From NCBI RefSeq assembly GCF_030704535.1, contig NC_081821.1, positions 3,673,001 to 3,737,000 of the forward strand: a stretch of 64,000 bases of DNA. Reading direction: 5' to 3'. This DNA comes from Vitis vinifera (Eukaryota > Streptophyta > Magnoliopsida > Vitales > Vitaceae). The translations under genes and the position numbers were made by a program. Under the pieces are notes generated by a model. That model was given only the letters and a program-made list of their open reading frames with translations, had not been told where the DNA came from and did no database searches. Each line of letters starts with the position of its first letter. The stretch's first letter is position 1. Of the stretch, positions 45,184-56,480 are shown piece by piece.

Positions 45184-48078
45184 CTATAAAAGAAAATCCG
45201 GGATCAGTGGTGTTTGTGTAACCACATTGTTGGGCCCTTCCGCTCTTTGACGAGATTTGTGCCTATTATGACGATGACTACTCTTCTGCTTGTCTTTCTG
45301 ACCATTTTCTTCTCTTTCCTTCTCCTTCTTCCTCGGACTTCTATGCCGTCTCTCTTTACCATGACCATGGTGTTTGCTTCTTCTTGAACTTGGATTTCCC
45401 ATATTAGGATTTCCTACATCACCCAGAACTTCTTTTGGACCAGATGGATGATCAGTATTTAGTTTTTCCTTCCCTCTTCTCTTACTGGATGATTTATCGG
45501 TCAGATTACTTTGTGAAGTGGATACAGCTTCATTACCTAAAAGTACATCTCGCACCGCACCAGACAACAAATCCTCTTTCAACTCCAGCTTCTTGGCTGC
45601 AATAGGTGCTTCATCACCCTCATCCAATTTTACCACCACCGGCCTAGGTTTTGCATGGTTTGGCTTTTTCTTTTGAAGAAGCGACTGCTCTGTAAGCTTA
45701 ACAAGATCTTTAGCATCATCATTCAGATTATCCTGCAACTTAGGGTCATTAGCAGGTGGGTAATCATTGGATACATCATTCTTCTCTGAAGGAAGATAAT
45801 ATAGTCCATGAAGCTTGCGGTGTTCTGCAAGCAGAGATGTCGACTCAGTTGATGCTTCAGATGATTCTCCTTTGCTTTGGGGAAGACCAACCTTCTCCTT
45901 AGAATGAGGAATTCCAAAAGAAAATGAACTTGATGTAGGCAGCTGATCATTGCCACAAATCATTTCCAAGTCACCAAGATTCTCCCTAAGTATTAGCCCA
46001 TCAGGGATAGGAACTCTTTCTTGCGCATTTGCTGCGACTGGACCAAGCTCCTTGGAGAATGCATCATGCATTAACTCAATGATTTTGGGAAATTTTAAGC
46101 CTTCCCTCTCAAAATTCCCTTCTTTCTTGACTAAGCCAGGTAACTCTTGTTTTATCAACTCAATTAAACCAAGTACATTTCGTGCCCTCTCCTGTATTTC
46201 TACTTCTCGGCTTCCTGATAGTGGACCCAAAGCCACTTCAATTAGATTCAACAGGTTCCCAATTGATTCATGTGTGAAACCATCTTTTCCTAAAGAGGCT
46301 GAATTAGGTATCTGAGCATGAGTAACAGTTATATCTTCAACATCTTCTGTAGAAGCATCTTCAAAGGATTGATTTGAAGCCCTTGGGTTGAACACTTCAT
46401 CTTGTTGGCAATCAGCTGCAACAATTGCAGAATCAGAACCTGGGCATTTACTTTCAGAGACAAAATTGTCAGGAGATGAGGGGGAGCAAGCAATGGTTTC
46501 CCTGTAAAAGAGGTAGGAATGTAGACAAAAGATAAGTACTTTAAAAGCAGACTGAACATAAACAGCCCTTATTGATGGAGGCAAGAGACTAATACGTGGT
46601 TGTAACAGAGCCTCCATAAGTTCAAATGGATTCTTCGAAAATTCAACATACTCCCCTGAAACCCAAGCAGCAGCAGACAATATCCTGTGTAAGAAAGGGT
46701 TACCAAGTAATGCAGGATCAATCAGTAGATCCCGGCCAACACGAACAAGCTGCAGTCTAGCATCCTTCACCCTCATACCAATATCAATAAGTTGATGCTC
46801 AATCTCTTCACCCTTCTGGCAATGTGGAATCCTCGACATTTCCCCAAGAAGTGATACATACCAATCAAAGTCCTCAATTATCTCATAAACATTCCTAGAA
46901 CAAGCTGATAAAATGGAACCCAGAATCTCATTGCAAAACTCTGGGTCTGATTTAATTGCATAATTAACCAAAACCCTGGAAATTTCAGCCACATTTCTCT
47001 CAGACACCATTACCATCAGAATGCGCAGTGACTCAAGTTTAATATTGGGGTCAGCATCACTCAAAGATTTAATCACCACCTCCTTATTCTCCAAAACCGC
47101 CCACAGGTGCTTTGGTGCAACAACTGTCAGCGCCTGCAACCCTAGGTACTTAAGATTAGAATCATCATCCACTAACAATTCCCGAATCTTCACAACTGCA
47201 AGCTTCACTGCAGACTCATACTCGGCCAAGCTAGTCACCACAGTCCTCACACACTCAAACATCAATGATTTTGCCCCGGTTTTCCTCATATACTCACAAA
47301 TTGGCTCCACAACCCTCATTGCCAACCTTGGCTCCAATGGTGCTAACTTCCCAAATATCTTAACCGCCTTAATTAATACCCAATTGTTCCTAGAATCCAC
47401 CAATATCCTATAAAACTCTGGCGCCAGGGGCAGATATGATTTAGGGTCCTTCACTGCCAACTCGCAAAAAACACCCATTGCCGCAGACAAGGTATGCGGA
47501 TCAGAACTCTCTAAATTCTCAACCAAACGCTTAAAACAAACCCTAGCCGCATCTGGGTACTGGCTAAAAACCCTCAAAATGACCGCCACAGCCTTTTTTC
47601 CAATGGAAGGCTTGGAGCTAGACAACAAAGTGAAGATTTCCGGTGTTAATTCGCGAGCGAGGTGGGGTGTGGCGATGATGGAGAAGCAGTGGAGGGCGAG
47701 GCTTACCTCGAAGGGGTTGGCGGAGTTGAGGTCCTTACGGAACTGATGAGTGGTGAGGAGGGAGACATCGGTAGCAGCGTGGAAGGAGTGCGCGGCGGCG
47801 AGGTAGGCGATCTTCTTGTGGGCGAAGGCAGAGGAGCTCATGAGCTCCACGACGTGGAAAGCGGCCCAAGACATGTCGAGCCCGTACAGGGCGCTGAGGT
47901 AGGTGAGCTTCTGGAGGGCGACGGACTTGGTGTGGAGGTCGGTGGACTTGATCTCGCGGCGAATGTCGTCTGTGGATTTGGAGATGAAAGTGGGTTCGGT
48001 AAGTAGGTTAAGGCGAATCCCTTTGATCAGATCTTCGAGGGAGCGTTGAAACAGAGAATCCATGATCGATGAACCCAT
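45184..48078 (-). CDS. AP3D: AP-3 complex subunit delta (delta-adaptin), 964 aa, intronless
   Basis: This is the large subunit of the AP-3 adaptor, which sorts membrane cargo from the Golgi/endosome to the vacuole. The Arabidopsis orthologue is delta-adaptin (PAT4). One uninterrupted frame runs from ATG at 48078 (MGSSIMDSLFQRSLEDL); a second in-frame ATG at 48063 is the alternative start. Residues 1-about 580 form the adaptin N-terminal HEAT-repeat trunk (STDLHTKSVALQKLTYLSAL, YGLDMSWAAFHVVELMSS, KIAYLAAAHSF, PFLHRILSAAAWVSGEY, a region that contacts the sigma subunit and membrane). The rest is a hinge: acidic/serine-rich, then a highly basic Lys/Arg/His tail at about 880-950, ending TPLIPDFLL. 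It is longer than the roughly 870 aa of the Arabidopsis protein as I recall it, mainly in the hinge. The 5' third of the coding DNA is markedly GC-richer than the rest. Confidence 0.95.
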   Translation of the reverse strand: MGSSIMDSLFQRSLEDLIKGIRLNLLTEPTFISKSTDDIRREIKSTDLHTKSVALQKLTYLSALYGLDMSWAAFHVVELMSSSAFAHKKIAYLAAAHSFHAATDVSLLTTHQFRKDLNSANPFEVSLALHCFSIIATPHLARELTPEIFTLLSSSKPSIGKKAVAVILRVFSQYPDAARVCFKRLVENLESSDPHTLSAAMGVFCELAVKDPKSYLPLAPEFYRILVDSRNNWVLIKAVKIFGKLAPLEPRLAMRVVEPICEYMRKTGAKSLMFECVRTVVTSLAEYESAVKLAVVKIRELLVDDDSNLKYLGLQALTVVAPKHLWAVLENKEVVIKSLSDADPNIKLESLRILMVMVSERNVAEISRVLVNYAIKSDPEFCNEILGSILSACSRNVYEIIEDFDWYVSLLGEMSRIPHCQKGEEIEHQLIDIGMRVKDARLQLVRVGRDLLIDPALLGNPFLHRILSAAAWVSGEYVEFSKNPFELMEALLQPRISLLPPSIRAVYVQSAFKVLIFCLHSYLFYRETIACSPSSPDNFVSESKCPGSDSAIVAADCQQDEVFNPRASNQSFEDASTEDVEDITVTHAQIPNSASLGKDGFTHESIGNLLNLIEVALGPLSGSREVEIQERARNVLGLIELIKQELPGLVKKEGNFEREGLKFPKIIELMHDAFSKELGPVAANAQERVPIPDGLILRENLGDLEMICGNDQLPTSSSFSFGIPHSKEKVGLPQSKGESSEASTESTSLLAEHRKLHGLYYLPSEKNDVSNDYPPANDPKLQDNLNDDAKDLVKLTEQSLLQKKKPNHAKPRPVVVKLDEGDEAPIAAKKLELKEDLLSGAVRDVLLGNEAVSTSQSNLTDKSSSKRRGKEKLNTDHPSGPKEVLGDVGNPNMGNPSSRRSKHHGHGKERRHRSPRKKEKEREENGQKDKQKSSHRHNRHKSRQRAEGPNNVVTQTPLIPDFLL

Positions 48079-48960
48079 ATTTCTGAATTCTCAATATTCC
48101 TTCTCTAGAAGAAAGAGTTCATGGTTGAGAAATGGAAAATCCGTGATTTGGGAACTGGGAAATTGGGATGAATTTCCTTTCTCTGAAACAATTTACTTGG
48201 GAATTACGGAGGTTTTGGGAGGATCTCTGTGTCTTCTTCCTCTCGGGTTTTCACTTCGATCCAAGAAGATGACATTGTGAAAATAATTAGGGGCAAAATG
48301 GGAAATACATTGGAGGAGGGTTTATCACTGTTTGGGCTGCACATGGGTTGGGCTGGGCCGAGGTACCATGCGTGGATTTGGGCCAAGTGAATTCAAAAGA
48401 TTTTGTAATGTTATTATAAGTTGTTAAAAAGGTTAATATTCTAACCAAAATAGATACAAGACTCCTAAAAACGCTTCTAGTGTGGACAGTTTGGCTGGGA
48501 TTAAGGTTAAATGTTGGATTTTATTGAAGAATTTCTTAAATTTTACTTGGACACCATATTTTCTGAACTTTTACAAAACTAAAATTATACTTCAATTATA
48601 ATCTTTTAAGAAATGGTAGACCCTAATTTTATGAAACCTACTATAATTAGAAAATAATTAAGTTTTAAATTTAAAAGAAAACCATAAATTTTAAATTAAA
48701 ATAATTACTTCAATTTTGAAATTAATCTATCTTTATCTATAATTCTATATAAATAAACAAAATAACGAAAAGAAATAAAAGAAGAAAATAGTTGATAAAA
48801 TTTTTATAGTTTTAGTGAACTTAAGTAAGAGACAAAATAAAATAATTACATATATTCTTTCTTTAAAAGGATATCTTAAAAAAGTATACTCATATTTTTG
48901 TCTTATGATTGTTAACGCACCACCAACAATAGTAAGGTCCAGCTAGATCCCAACAGACAA
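48079..48960. other. 5' region of the AP-3 delta gene and AT-rich flank
   Basis: The 5' UTR and promoter of the AP-3 delta gene (minus strand) should lie in about 48,079-48,400. I do not see a clear TATA box. Beyond 48,420 the DNA is AT-rich with nothing recognised. Confidence 0.5.
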
Positions 48961-51900
48961 AATTAATATAATGTATTCTGTTTAGCTCGTAAGATGTAGA
49001 TGGAATTATTGTCTGCATAAAAGGATGTTTAGACGGATTGTCCGAACACACCCCTCCAAAGCTTTAATCAAATAGAGAAGGCTTGAATAAGAAAAGAAAT
49101 GACAACATACATTTCTTATGGTTAAGAGCAATTATTTATCTTTACTCAAATGTAACATCTTTTCAAGTGCCTTAACAGTGTCTTTGATTGCGCATTACCA
49201 TCTTTAATGTCAATGATTATCGACTCATAATGACTATCACGCCTTGATGAGCCTTAAAAATGGGTGTTTTAACCTCATAATGATTGCATCAATCAATACA
49301 CTTAATTCCTATCACAGTTAATGCTTATCAGAAGGCGTATGCAATGCCAATTGGTGTTGTATCCATCTGATACCATAGGATTAGATAAACAAGGTTACAT
49401 GACTTTTGTGCAGAACATGCATCGTTCTAGACCGCACGTCGAAATCATGTTAGACGGCGATGAACGTATCACAATGCTAGACGTCCTTTATTCATTTGAT
49501 ACATAAACAAGAAATGGATTTATGCTTGACGGATGTGGGGTCCCACAGTGACATGTATGTTTTTAAATAAAAAATAAAAAATAACTCTTTAGTTTTAAAA
49601 AAGTTTATATCACTTATTTTTTATATTGGTCAATATTGATTTTACATTTATTAATATTTGCATTTGATATATTATTTTTTTAACAAAAATAAAAATGGAA
49701 AAGAATATATTATTTATCTACATAAGTATAATTATTTTTTAATTTTTATTTATTTATTTATTTATAGCATATAAGTCAAAAGAATATTATGGTCACACGT
49801 GTGAAAAGACAGTAGGATGTTTTTAATTTATTTATACTAGTAGTGTATCCACCTGATTGCAAGAGTGTGTTGTGAAAGGGTGAGTCGATAGGGTAAGCAA
49901 AATATTTGCCTTTGTTTTATTTTACCACTAATTACATTAGTGTCTCACAAATACAAAGTATAAGAAAAGATACAAGTAAAACTACGTTTCGACTTTTATA
50001 ATGTAAAAATATGTAAATACGAAAAAAAATTGGTAGCCATGCTATCTTCAAATGACAAGTGTCACCAAAGGAAGTGTGTTATTGAAGTATTCTAATTTAA
50101 AGTTTAAATTGAAGTATGTCGGTTCAAAAATATAAAAGAATTTTAAATTTGAATTTTAATGTGAAAAAACCTATCAAATTATTCAAAATATTCTATAAAT
50201 GTAAAAAAAATATATAATTAAATGAAAATAAAAATATAAGGTGCTGAAGTTGACTTCGTTAACTTGAGAAAAAATAAATTAATAGGCAAAACAAATATCT
50301 TTTTCTCTTATCTCTTATGATAAAAGTCAAACTCTACATCATTAATTGGAAGTGTCCATTGGCAGTTGGCGCAAGCCCATGTCCAAGTTGCCTCGCGCCA
50401 TCAGCTCTGGCCCAAATCGCAGTGACATGGGGCCTAGAGCCACTGGGCTATTCATAAAGCCAGTCTCCTTCGAGAGCAAACCCTTTCTGGATTAAAGCAA
50501 ATCTCTTTTTGCAATTTTAATTTTTAGTCTCATACTCTCATTTGCTACCATAACTTTGCCTGGTATCCTTCCTTTCTTTCCTTCTCTTTCCAATAATTCT
50601 CCTGAGTCGTTCACCAGCCCCACATCTTTCCCAACCCTTTTTTTCTCTCTCCTTTGTTTACCAAATTAGAATCAAACTTTATCTTCACCTTCCCAGCCTC
50701 CAAACATCTTCTCAATGGTTGGGGAACATTTATATGGTTGCTGGGTAGGTCTCCACTTTCTCATTCATCATTATCTTCTTCAATGACTTGAACATTCATA
50801 GATAAAAGGGTTGATATACGTCTATAGACAGGCCAAAAAAGGAAAAATGTAGCGTGATAATTCATATAGATAGGCTTACTCCATGAATGAAATATTGTTT
50901 CTTTTTTTGATCAATTATTTTTCTGCTTAAATTGTAGACCACTCCCCTTGGTTCCTGGCTTTATGGGTCTCCAAATGCCCATTAAGGATATGTATGGAGA
51001 AATGCCTTCCATGGAGGAAAATATCTAGATAATGTTGGAAGGTGAATCTGTAAGCAATACCAAATAGTTGGGACAAAGTTTAATTGGTTGTACGTGGCCA
51101 TATGAACCACGCTTGACTGTTACCATAATGGAAGCAGTAAAATCTTATGCTTAATATGGACATAGAGAATTAAAAAATTATTTAACCATCCTAGAGGTTG
51201 GACCATATGACCTTTTTAGCCGATCTAGCTAGAGCCTATGTGATTAACATGCCATATAACATTACGGTTTATCTTTGATAACAAAACTATTTTTTATGTT
51301 ATATTAAAAACAAAAAGTTTAAGATACTAAAAATTATTTATTAAACTTTTCATCTTAGTCCTTGAAAGTCCATGATAAATTTAAAGTCACTAGATGATGA
51401 TGGTATAAATAGTAAAATTGAGATGGAAAAGAATGAGATCAAGTACAAATAATAAACCAAAGTATAAGACAACGAAATCAAATTTGATATAAAGTAACGA
51501 GACTTAAATATACATATGATATGACATGATTAATAGTGTTTTTCGATATGTATCAAATCGATACTATAATCCAATCTTATATTAAATCATTCTTGTTCAA
51601 TCTTATTTGAATACATGTAAAATAAGAATATAATCCAGTATCGATAATATAATCAAAATTTAAAAATATGATATTAATAAGAAGATTGCAAATAATATAA
51701 CCAAAATACAAAACTTAGGTGTAATACACCTTGCAAAACTTGGGCACAATTAGGGTTGCACGAGTGGGCAAGTGGAGTCCTATCAAATAATGGTCAAGTG
51801 CACCCATATATCAAGGTGATAAAAAATAAAATAATAAAAACATGGTATCCCGATAAAATGAGCACCAATATCTTAGTGGGTGTACATATTGTCCCATCTG

Positions 51901-54896
51901 CATGTAAAGGGTCCGTAGGAGACTTTCAATAATGAAGGAGTACTGCCCCCCAAATTTGGTTCAGATTGGGAGGATTTTATATGTATGCATTGCCTAGTCA
52001 CATGCACGTGAAAAGAGAAAATGAATGCCCTTTGAAAGGCTACCTTCCTCGTGTCCTTTCATGGCAGGGAAGGACAAATCATAAGCATATGCTTTCTTAA
52101 GCACGCGTCTGCCATTTCAAAATTTAGGTTTATCCTATAGTAAGATATGTACTTGTCAAGTAGGATTTGTGCTTTCGGGTGAGCTTCCTATGTTTGGACA
52201 ATTGATGCATTTGTTGTTTATAAGCATTTTCATGTGATTTTTTTTGTAATTTTATAAGCTCCAACTTGATTATCTAACATACTGTTTGTAACAAGGAATG
52301 TCATATATTAAAAGTTCTAAGTTCTAACATTGTCCAAATACTTTCTTATCGGGTTTACTATTTATAGATTATATCAATAAAATGAAACAGTATTGTCGGG
52401 TACAATAATATCGTTCTTAAATTCATAAATGATCTATTCAAATAATAACTTTAAGAACATATTTATAAGATATAATTTCAAATGTGATAAAAGATTTAAC
52501 CTACTTAGACATTTATCAATTTTCATATGAGATTATTAAAGTTCGATCTAAATTTTTATATAAAAGTCAAATATCATATATTTAAATGTAATGTCATTAT
52601 TTTGAAATTCAAGGATGGATCATCCAAATGATAAATCTTAGAACAAGTTTATAAAGTATGATATTGAACGTCATAAAAAAGTTTGATCTATTCTTATTAA
52701 ATACTAATTACTTTTTAAATAAAAATAAAATTTTCAACGCAAATTTACTAGATACAATATTGAATATCATAAAAGTTTGGAATATCTTCTACACACCAAT
52801 TAAATTTTAGATAAGAACAAATCATTCAAAATATCATCATATATATATTAAGGATAATGTACAAGTATTTGGAATCCAACATTTTCCAATTTGTCCAGCC
52901 GGGAAAATTTAAAAAAATAATTATTTATGATAACATATGATAATTTTAGTAAAAAAAAAAAATATATATAAAATAAATTTAAAATCAATAAATTATTTTT
53001 ATATTTTATTTTAAACTCATTTAACTTATTTAATTCTTTCTTATAAAAATTAAACAATTTTTAAATATTAATTATATTTGACTTTCCTTAATAGTTTTAG
53101 TGGTATAGTGAAATATAAAAAAAATAATTTTCTTTTAATATTTTTTTTCGTTACATATCAATATAAAAAAATAATAATAATAAAAAATTAATGCTGTTAT
53201 CGTTATCCTTCACAGCCTTTATGCTTCCTCTAGTGCATCATGCACATATATCGACTACTCCATGCCTTTTATCACTACCCATTCAAAATGCTGCCGATTT
53301 GGACTCACATTCTTACAGCCATAATGGCGGGCACAAACCGAAGATGCTGTCCTGATTTTCCATCTGTGGCTGATTTGAGACTTTGTTTGTTTTGTAGGAA
53401 AATAAAACCAGGAAAACAAAATGAGTTTATAATGAATGAGAGGCTGCCTATGAGCCTATCACTTAGAAATAAAGATACTAAACTCCATTCTCTACGGAAA
53501 AAAAATTAAAATTAACTTAGCATTACATCACTGCAACGACAAAGCCTGAACCCTTCAATAATTCCTCTAATTGCCTTCCAGCCCCGAAGTGATGATGATT
53601 ATGATTTGAGGATAAGGATACGATAACTCCCAAATTACTGGCTGACACCACACCCCATAAACCCGAGACTGAAGAGTACTGAAAATACTATTCAGGAGCT
53701 TGTCTTCTCTGTGGACAACAGGTCCAATCATACTTTTCAAGAAACCCATGTCTCTTTATTAAGGTGATAATGCCAACTTTTCTATTTTTTGATAGGTATA
53801 GCAAGTGCAGAGAAAAAGTAGAGGGAAAATGACCCAACTATACTTTTGTAAAACTTCGAGTATTGGAGATTGAAATGTGTCAAGAAGTCAGAACCTCTCC
53901 GAGCAAAGAGGAAATTTTATATGTAAAGTATGTATATTGATTTATTCTTGATGGATTCATGGTAATCCACAGATAGTTAATATTTTATCAAGAATATTGC
54001 GCCATGCATGAGCTCACCTCACGTAACCAATTAAAGGAATCACACCCACATTAAAAGTGGAGCCAGCAGTGTATCTTTTGAAAATATTTTAAAAAAAATC
54101 GTTACATGAAAAATAATTTTAAAATTATGAGACTTTACAAAAATCACAATTAATAGTATTATTTGTTTTTGATTGAATATAAAAAATTAAAATATTTGAT
54201 TTTTTATCTAATTAAAAATAACTCGTTGATTTTAACTAATATAGCTGACTTAATTTATTGATAATAAATTTAGATTGATATTGATATATTATTTTTAATT
54301 AAATAAAAAAAATAAAATATTCATTCAACTTCATTCTGTCATTAATTATGTTATATTCATTTTTTATTTCATTTCAATCTTCTCCGTACACGTGGATCCC
54401 AGTTGCCATCAAACTATTAATGTTCACCTATGACAATTGACTTCTCATAGTATTCAATGCATATTAAATAATATCTTTTTAAAAAATTTAAAGTTTTGGT
54501 AACCTACTATACATTTGAAAATGGCAAACTAGGGTAAGTCTAAAATAAAGGATTTTTCTGATAAATTTATAGTTTTTGTAATAAAATGTTTGGGGTCCCA
54601 AAGTAATTTAGGATACATAACACTTAAAAATATTATTTTTTAAGTATATCATAATATACTGTGGCAGAACACCCTTATCCCAATCTTATCATATTTATTT
54701 AAAATAATTTTCATTTTTGACCTATTAAAAATAAATTTAATATTTTTAAAAATATTTTAATTATATTAAAATAAAATTTCTTTTACAAATAATTAAAATG
54801 TTATGATTTTTTATAACTAATTTTAAAAAAATAAAAAATATATATATTTCTTAACATTAATTTTATATATAATCAAAATGGGTTGGAATAAGGTAA
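48961..54896. other. Gene-poor AT-rich intergenic DNA
   Basis: No gene is supported. Less AT-rich islands at about 48,900-49,550, 50,330-50,760 and 53,200-53,760 could be decayed transposon or gene fragments. The last includes a 60-residue minus-strand ORF at 53567-53749 (MGFLKSMIGPVVHREDK...) without a domain I know. The remainder is dominated by A/T runs. Confidence 0.4.
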
Positions 54897-54905
54897 TATT
54901 TGAAT

Positions 54906-56471
54906 GGGAGAATTACCCGATAGGCTAAAAAAAAAATTATCGAGAAGAGTTGGTAGATTTGATAATTCTTCTGAAGGTCTAACATTTTTATTAAACCACT
55001 TTACCCTTAATTTCTCAAGTCTATTTACCAATTGAGAAGTACGTCTTCTTTCACCGACAATCAAATCAATCTATTTCATAATATTACAACCAAATAAAAT
55101 TTTACAACAAATACAAAATAAACAAATGAAAATTATAATTAATTGAGACATATTTTATATAATAAAGAACAATATTTGTTAGTATATTAGATATGTTAGG
55201 GATATGTCAAAAAACACAACTGCCTAGTTTCATAAGATATTTGAAATTTTCAAAATTTTACCTTAATCGTCGTAATGTTACTATTTTTGTATTGTAATTG
55301 TGGTGTATTTTTATTGTACCTTTATATTTTTAGATTAAACAAAAATTTATAGATTTTTTTTATACATCATTGATTACCATCAACAACTTTATGTATTGAA
55401 ATTACAATAGAGTATTTTTTTTGTCTTTTTATAATTTTGGTTTGCAATGATGCTTTATGATAGGAATACAACATGATAGCCTATAAGTGCTAGTTCCGTA
55501 AAAAACGAATTCAATATTTTGTTATTTTGGTATATTGTAATATTAATGTTTTTTCATTGTAACTATATTGCATTTGTATTGTACTTGTACTTTATAACTG
55601 AAGTAATCGTTATTTTACACAATCTTCAAACTATTAGGCATTCAACACATTATACCAAAATAATACTTATAAAAAATTCATAATAAAAGACAAAGTGGTC
55701 TCATATAAAAGGGATTTTAGTTTTCAATGAAAATCCAAATATGTTCATAAATACACAAACAAAGTAGTCCAAAACAAGCATGAAACATCTGAGAAATTTT
55801 TTTCTTATACCATGTCAAGCAAGTCTCAACAACAAAACTAAAATGCAAACCTTTTCAACGAAAATCAATAATAATCATATTAAACAATCAACTCGGAAAA
55901 TAAATTAAAAATAAAAACACATATTCGATATGACCAAAATAATATAAAAATATTTTTTTTAAATTAAATAATATTTTACAGAAAAAAAGTAATTTATTTC
56001 TCAAAACCTCCTTCAATATTTCAGACCTACATTGTTAAAATTATTAACATTTCATTCCTTCAATCTGATTTTTAAATTATTTATTTATTTATTTGCATAA
56101 ACTGACGTATTTTTGTTTTTTTTGGCATTTAAAAAAAAAAAAAAAAAGCTTTGTGGAGACGGTTTCAGATCATGACCTAAAGCCGACAAGCTGCAACTGG
56201 GTTAAAGAAGACTTTTTTTTTTTTTTTTAATTGTTGCTTTTCACTTATTAAGTTTAGTCTTAACATTTAAACAAAATAAAGTATTTGGATAAATTATTAT
56301 AATTTCACCATACCCTTGGGATAACTTATTAAGGGTAGTATTGACATTTAAATAAAATAAAGTTTTTGAAGGAATTATCATAATTTTACCCTATCCTTTA
56401 AAATAATTATCAAATCTACCCATCCTTCTTGTCATATTTTTCCCTAACCTATTGTAAAAGGTAATTTTCCC
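54906..56471. mobile_element. Non-autonomous Mutator-like element (MULE), 1566 bp
   Basis: The left end GGGAGAATTAC and the right end GTAATTTTCCC are imperfect inverted repeats. The similarity extends inward about 75-80 bp on each side, including the identical block GTAGATTTGATAATT. The element is flanked by TATTTGAAT (54897-54905) and TATTTGAAC (56472-56480), a 9-bp target duplication with one mismatch. Nine-bp duplications and long GGGAAAATTAC-type ends are typical of Mutator-like elements in plants. There is no transposase ORF, so it must have been moved in trans. Its interior is AT-rich, with a short less AT-rich segment between an A17 and a T16 run. Confidence 0.75.
56244..56405. repeat. 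81-bp direct tandem duplication inside the MULE
   Basis: Two adjacent, diverged copies start with CTTATTAAG (56244 and 56325) and share the 'aca tttaaa.aaaataaagt' core and the 'att at.ataattt.acc.ta.cc' end. They lie just inside the right terminal repeat. Confidence 0.7.
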
Positions 56472-56480
56472 TATTTGAAC

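Noticed and set aside
47662-48006. 114-codon plus-strand ORF opposite the AP-3 delta gene
   Set aside because: It is the antisense shadow of GC-rich adaptin coding sequence.
49321-49506. 61-codon plus-strand ORF in a less AT-rich island
   Set aside because: No recognisable domain, no start context or neighbouring exon support.
54670-54895. Possible small inverted-repeat element next to the MULE
   Set aside because: 'cccttatcccaatctta' near 54673 and the reverse of 'gggttggaataaggtaa' near 54880 are only loosely similar and no flanking duplication is convincing.
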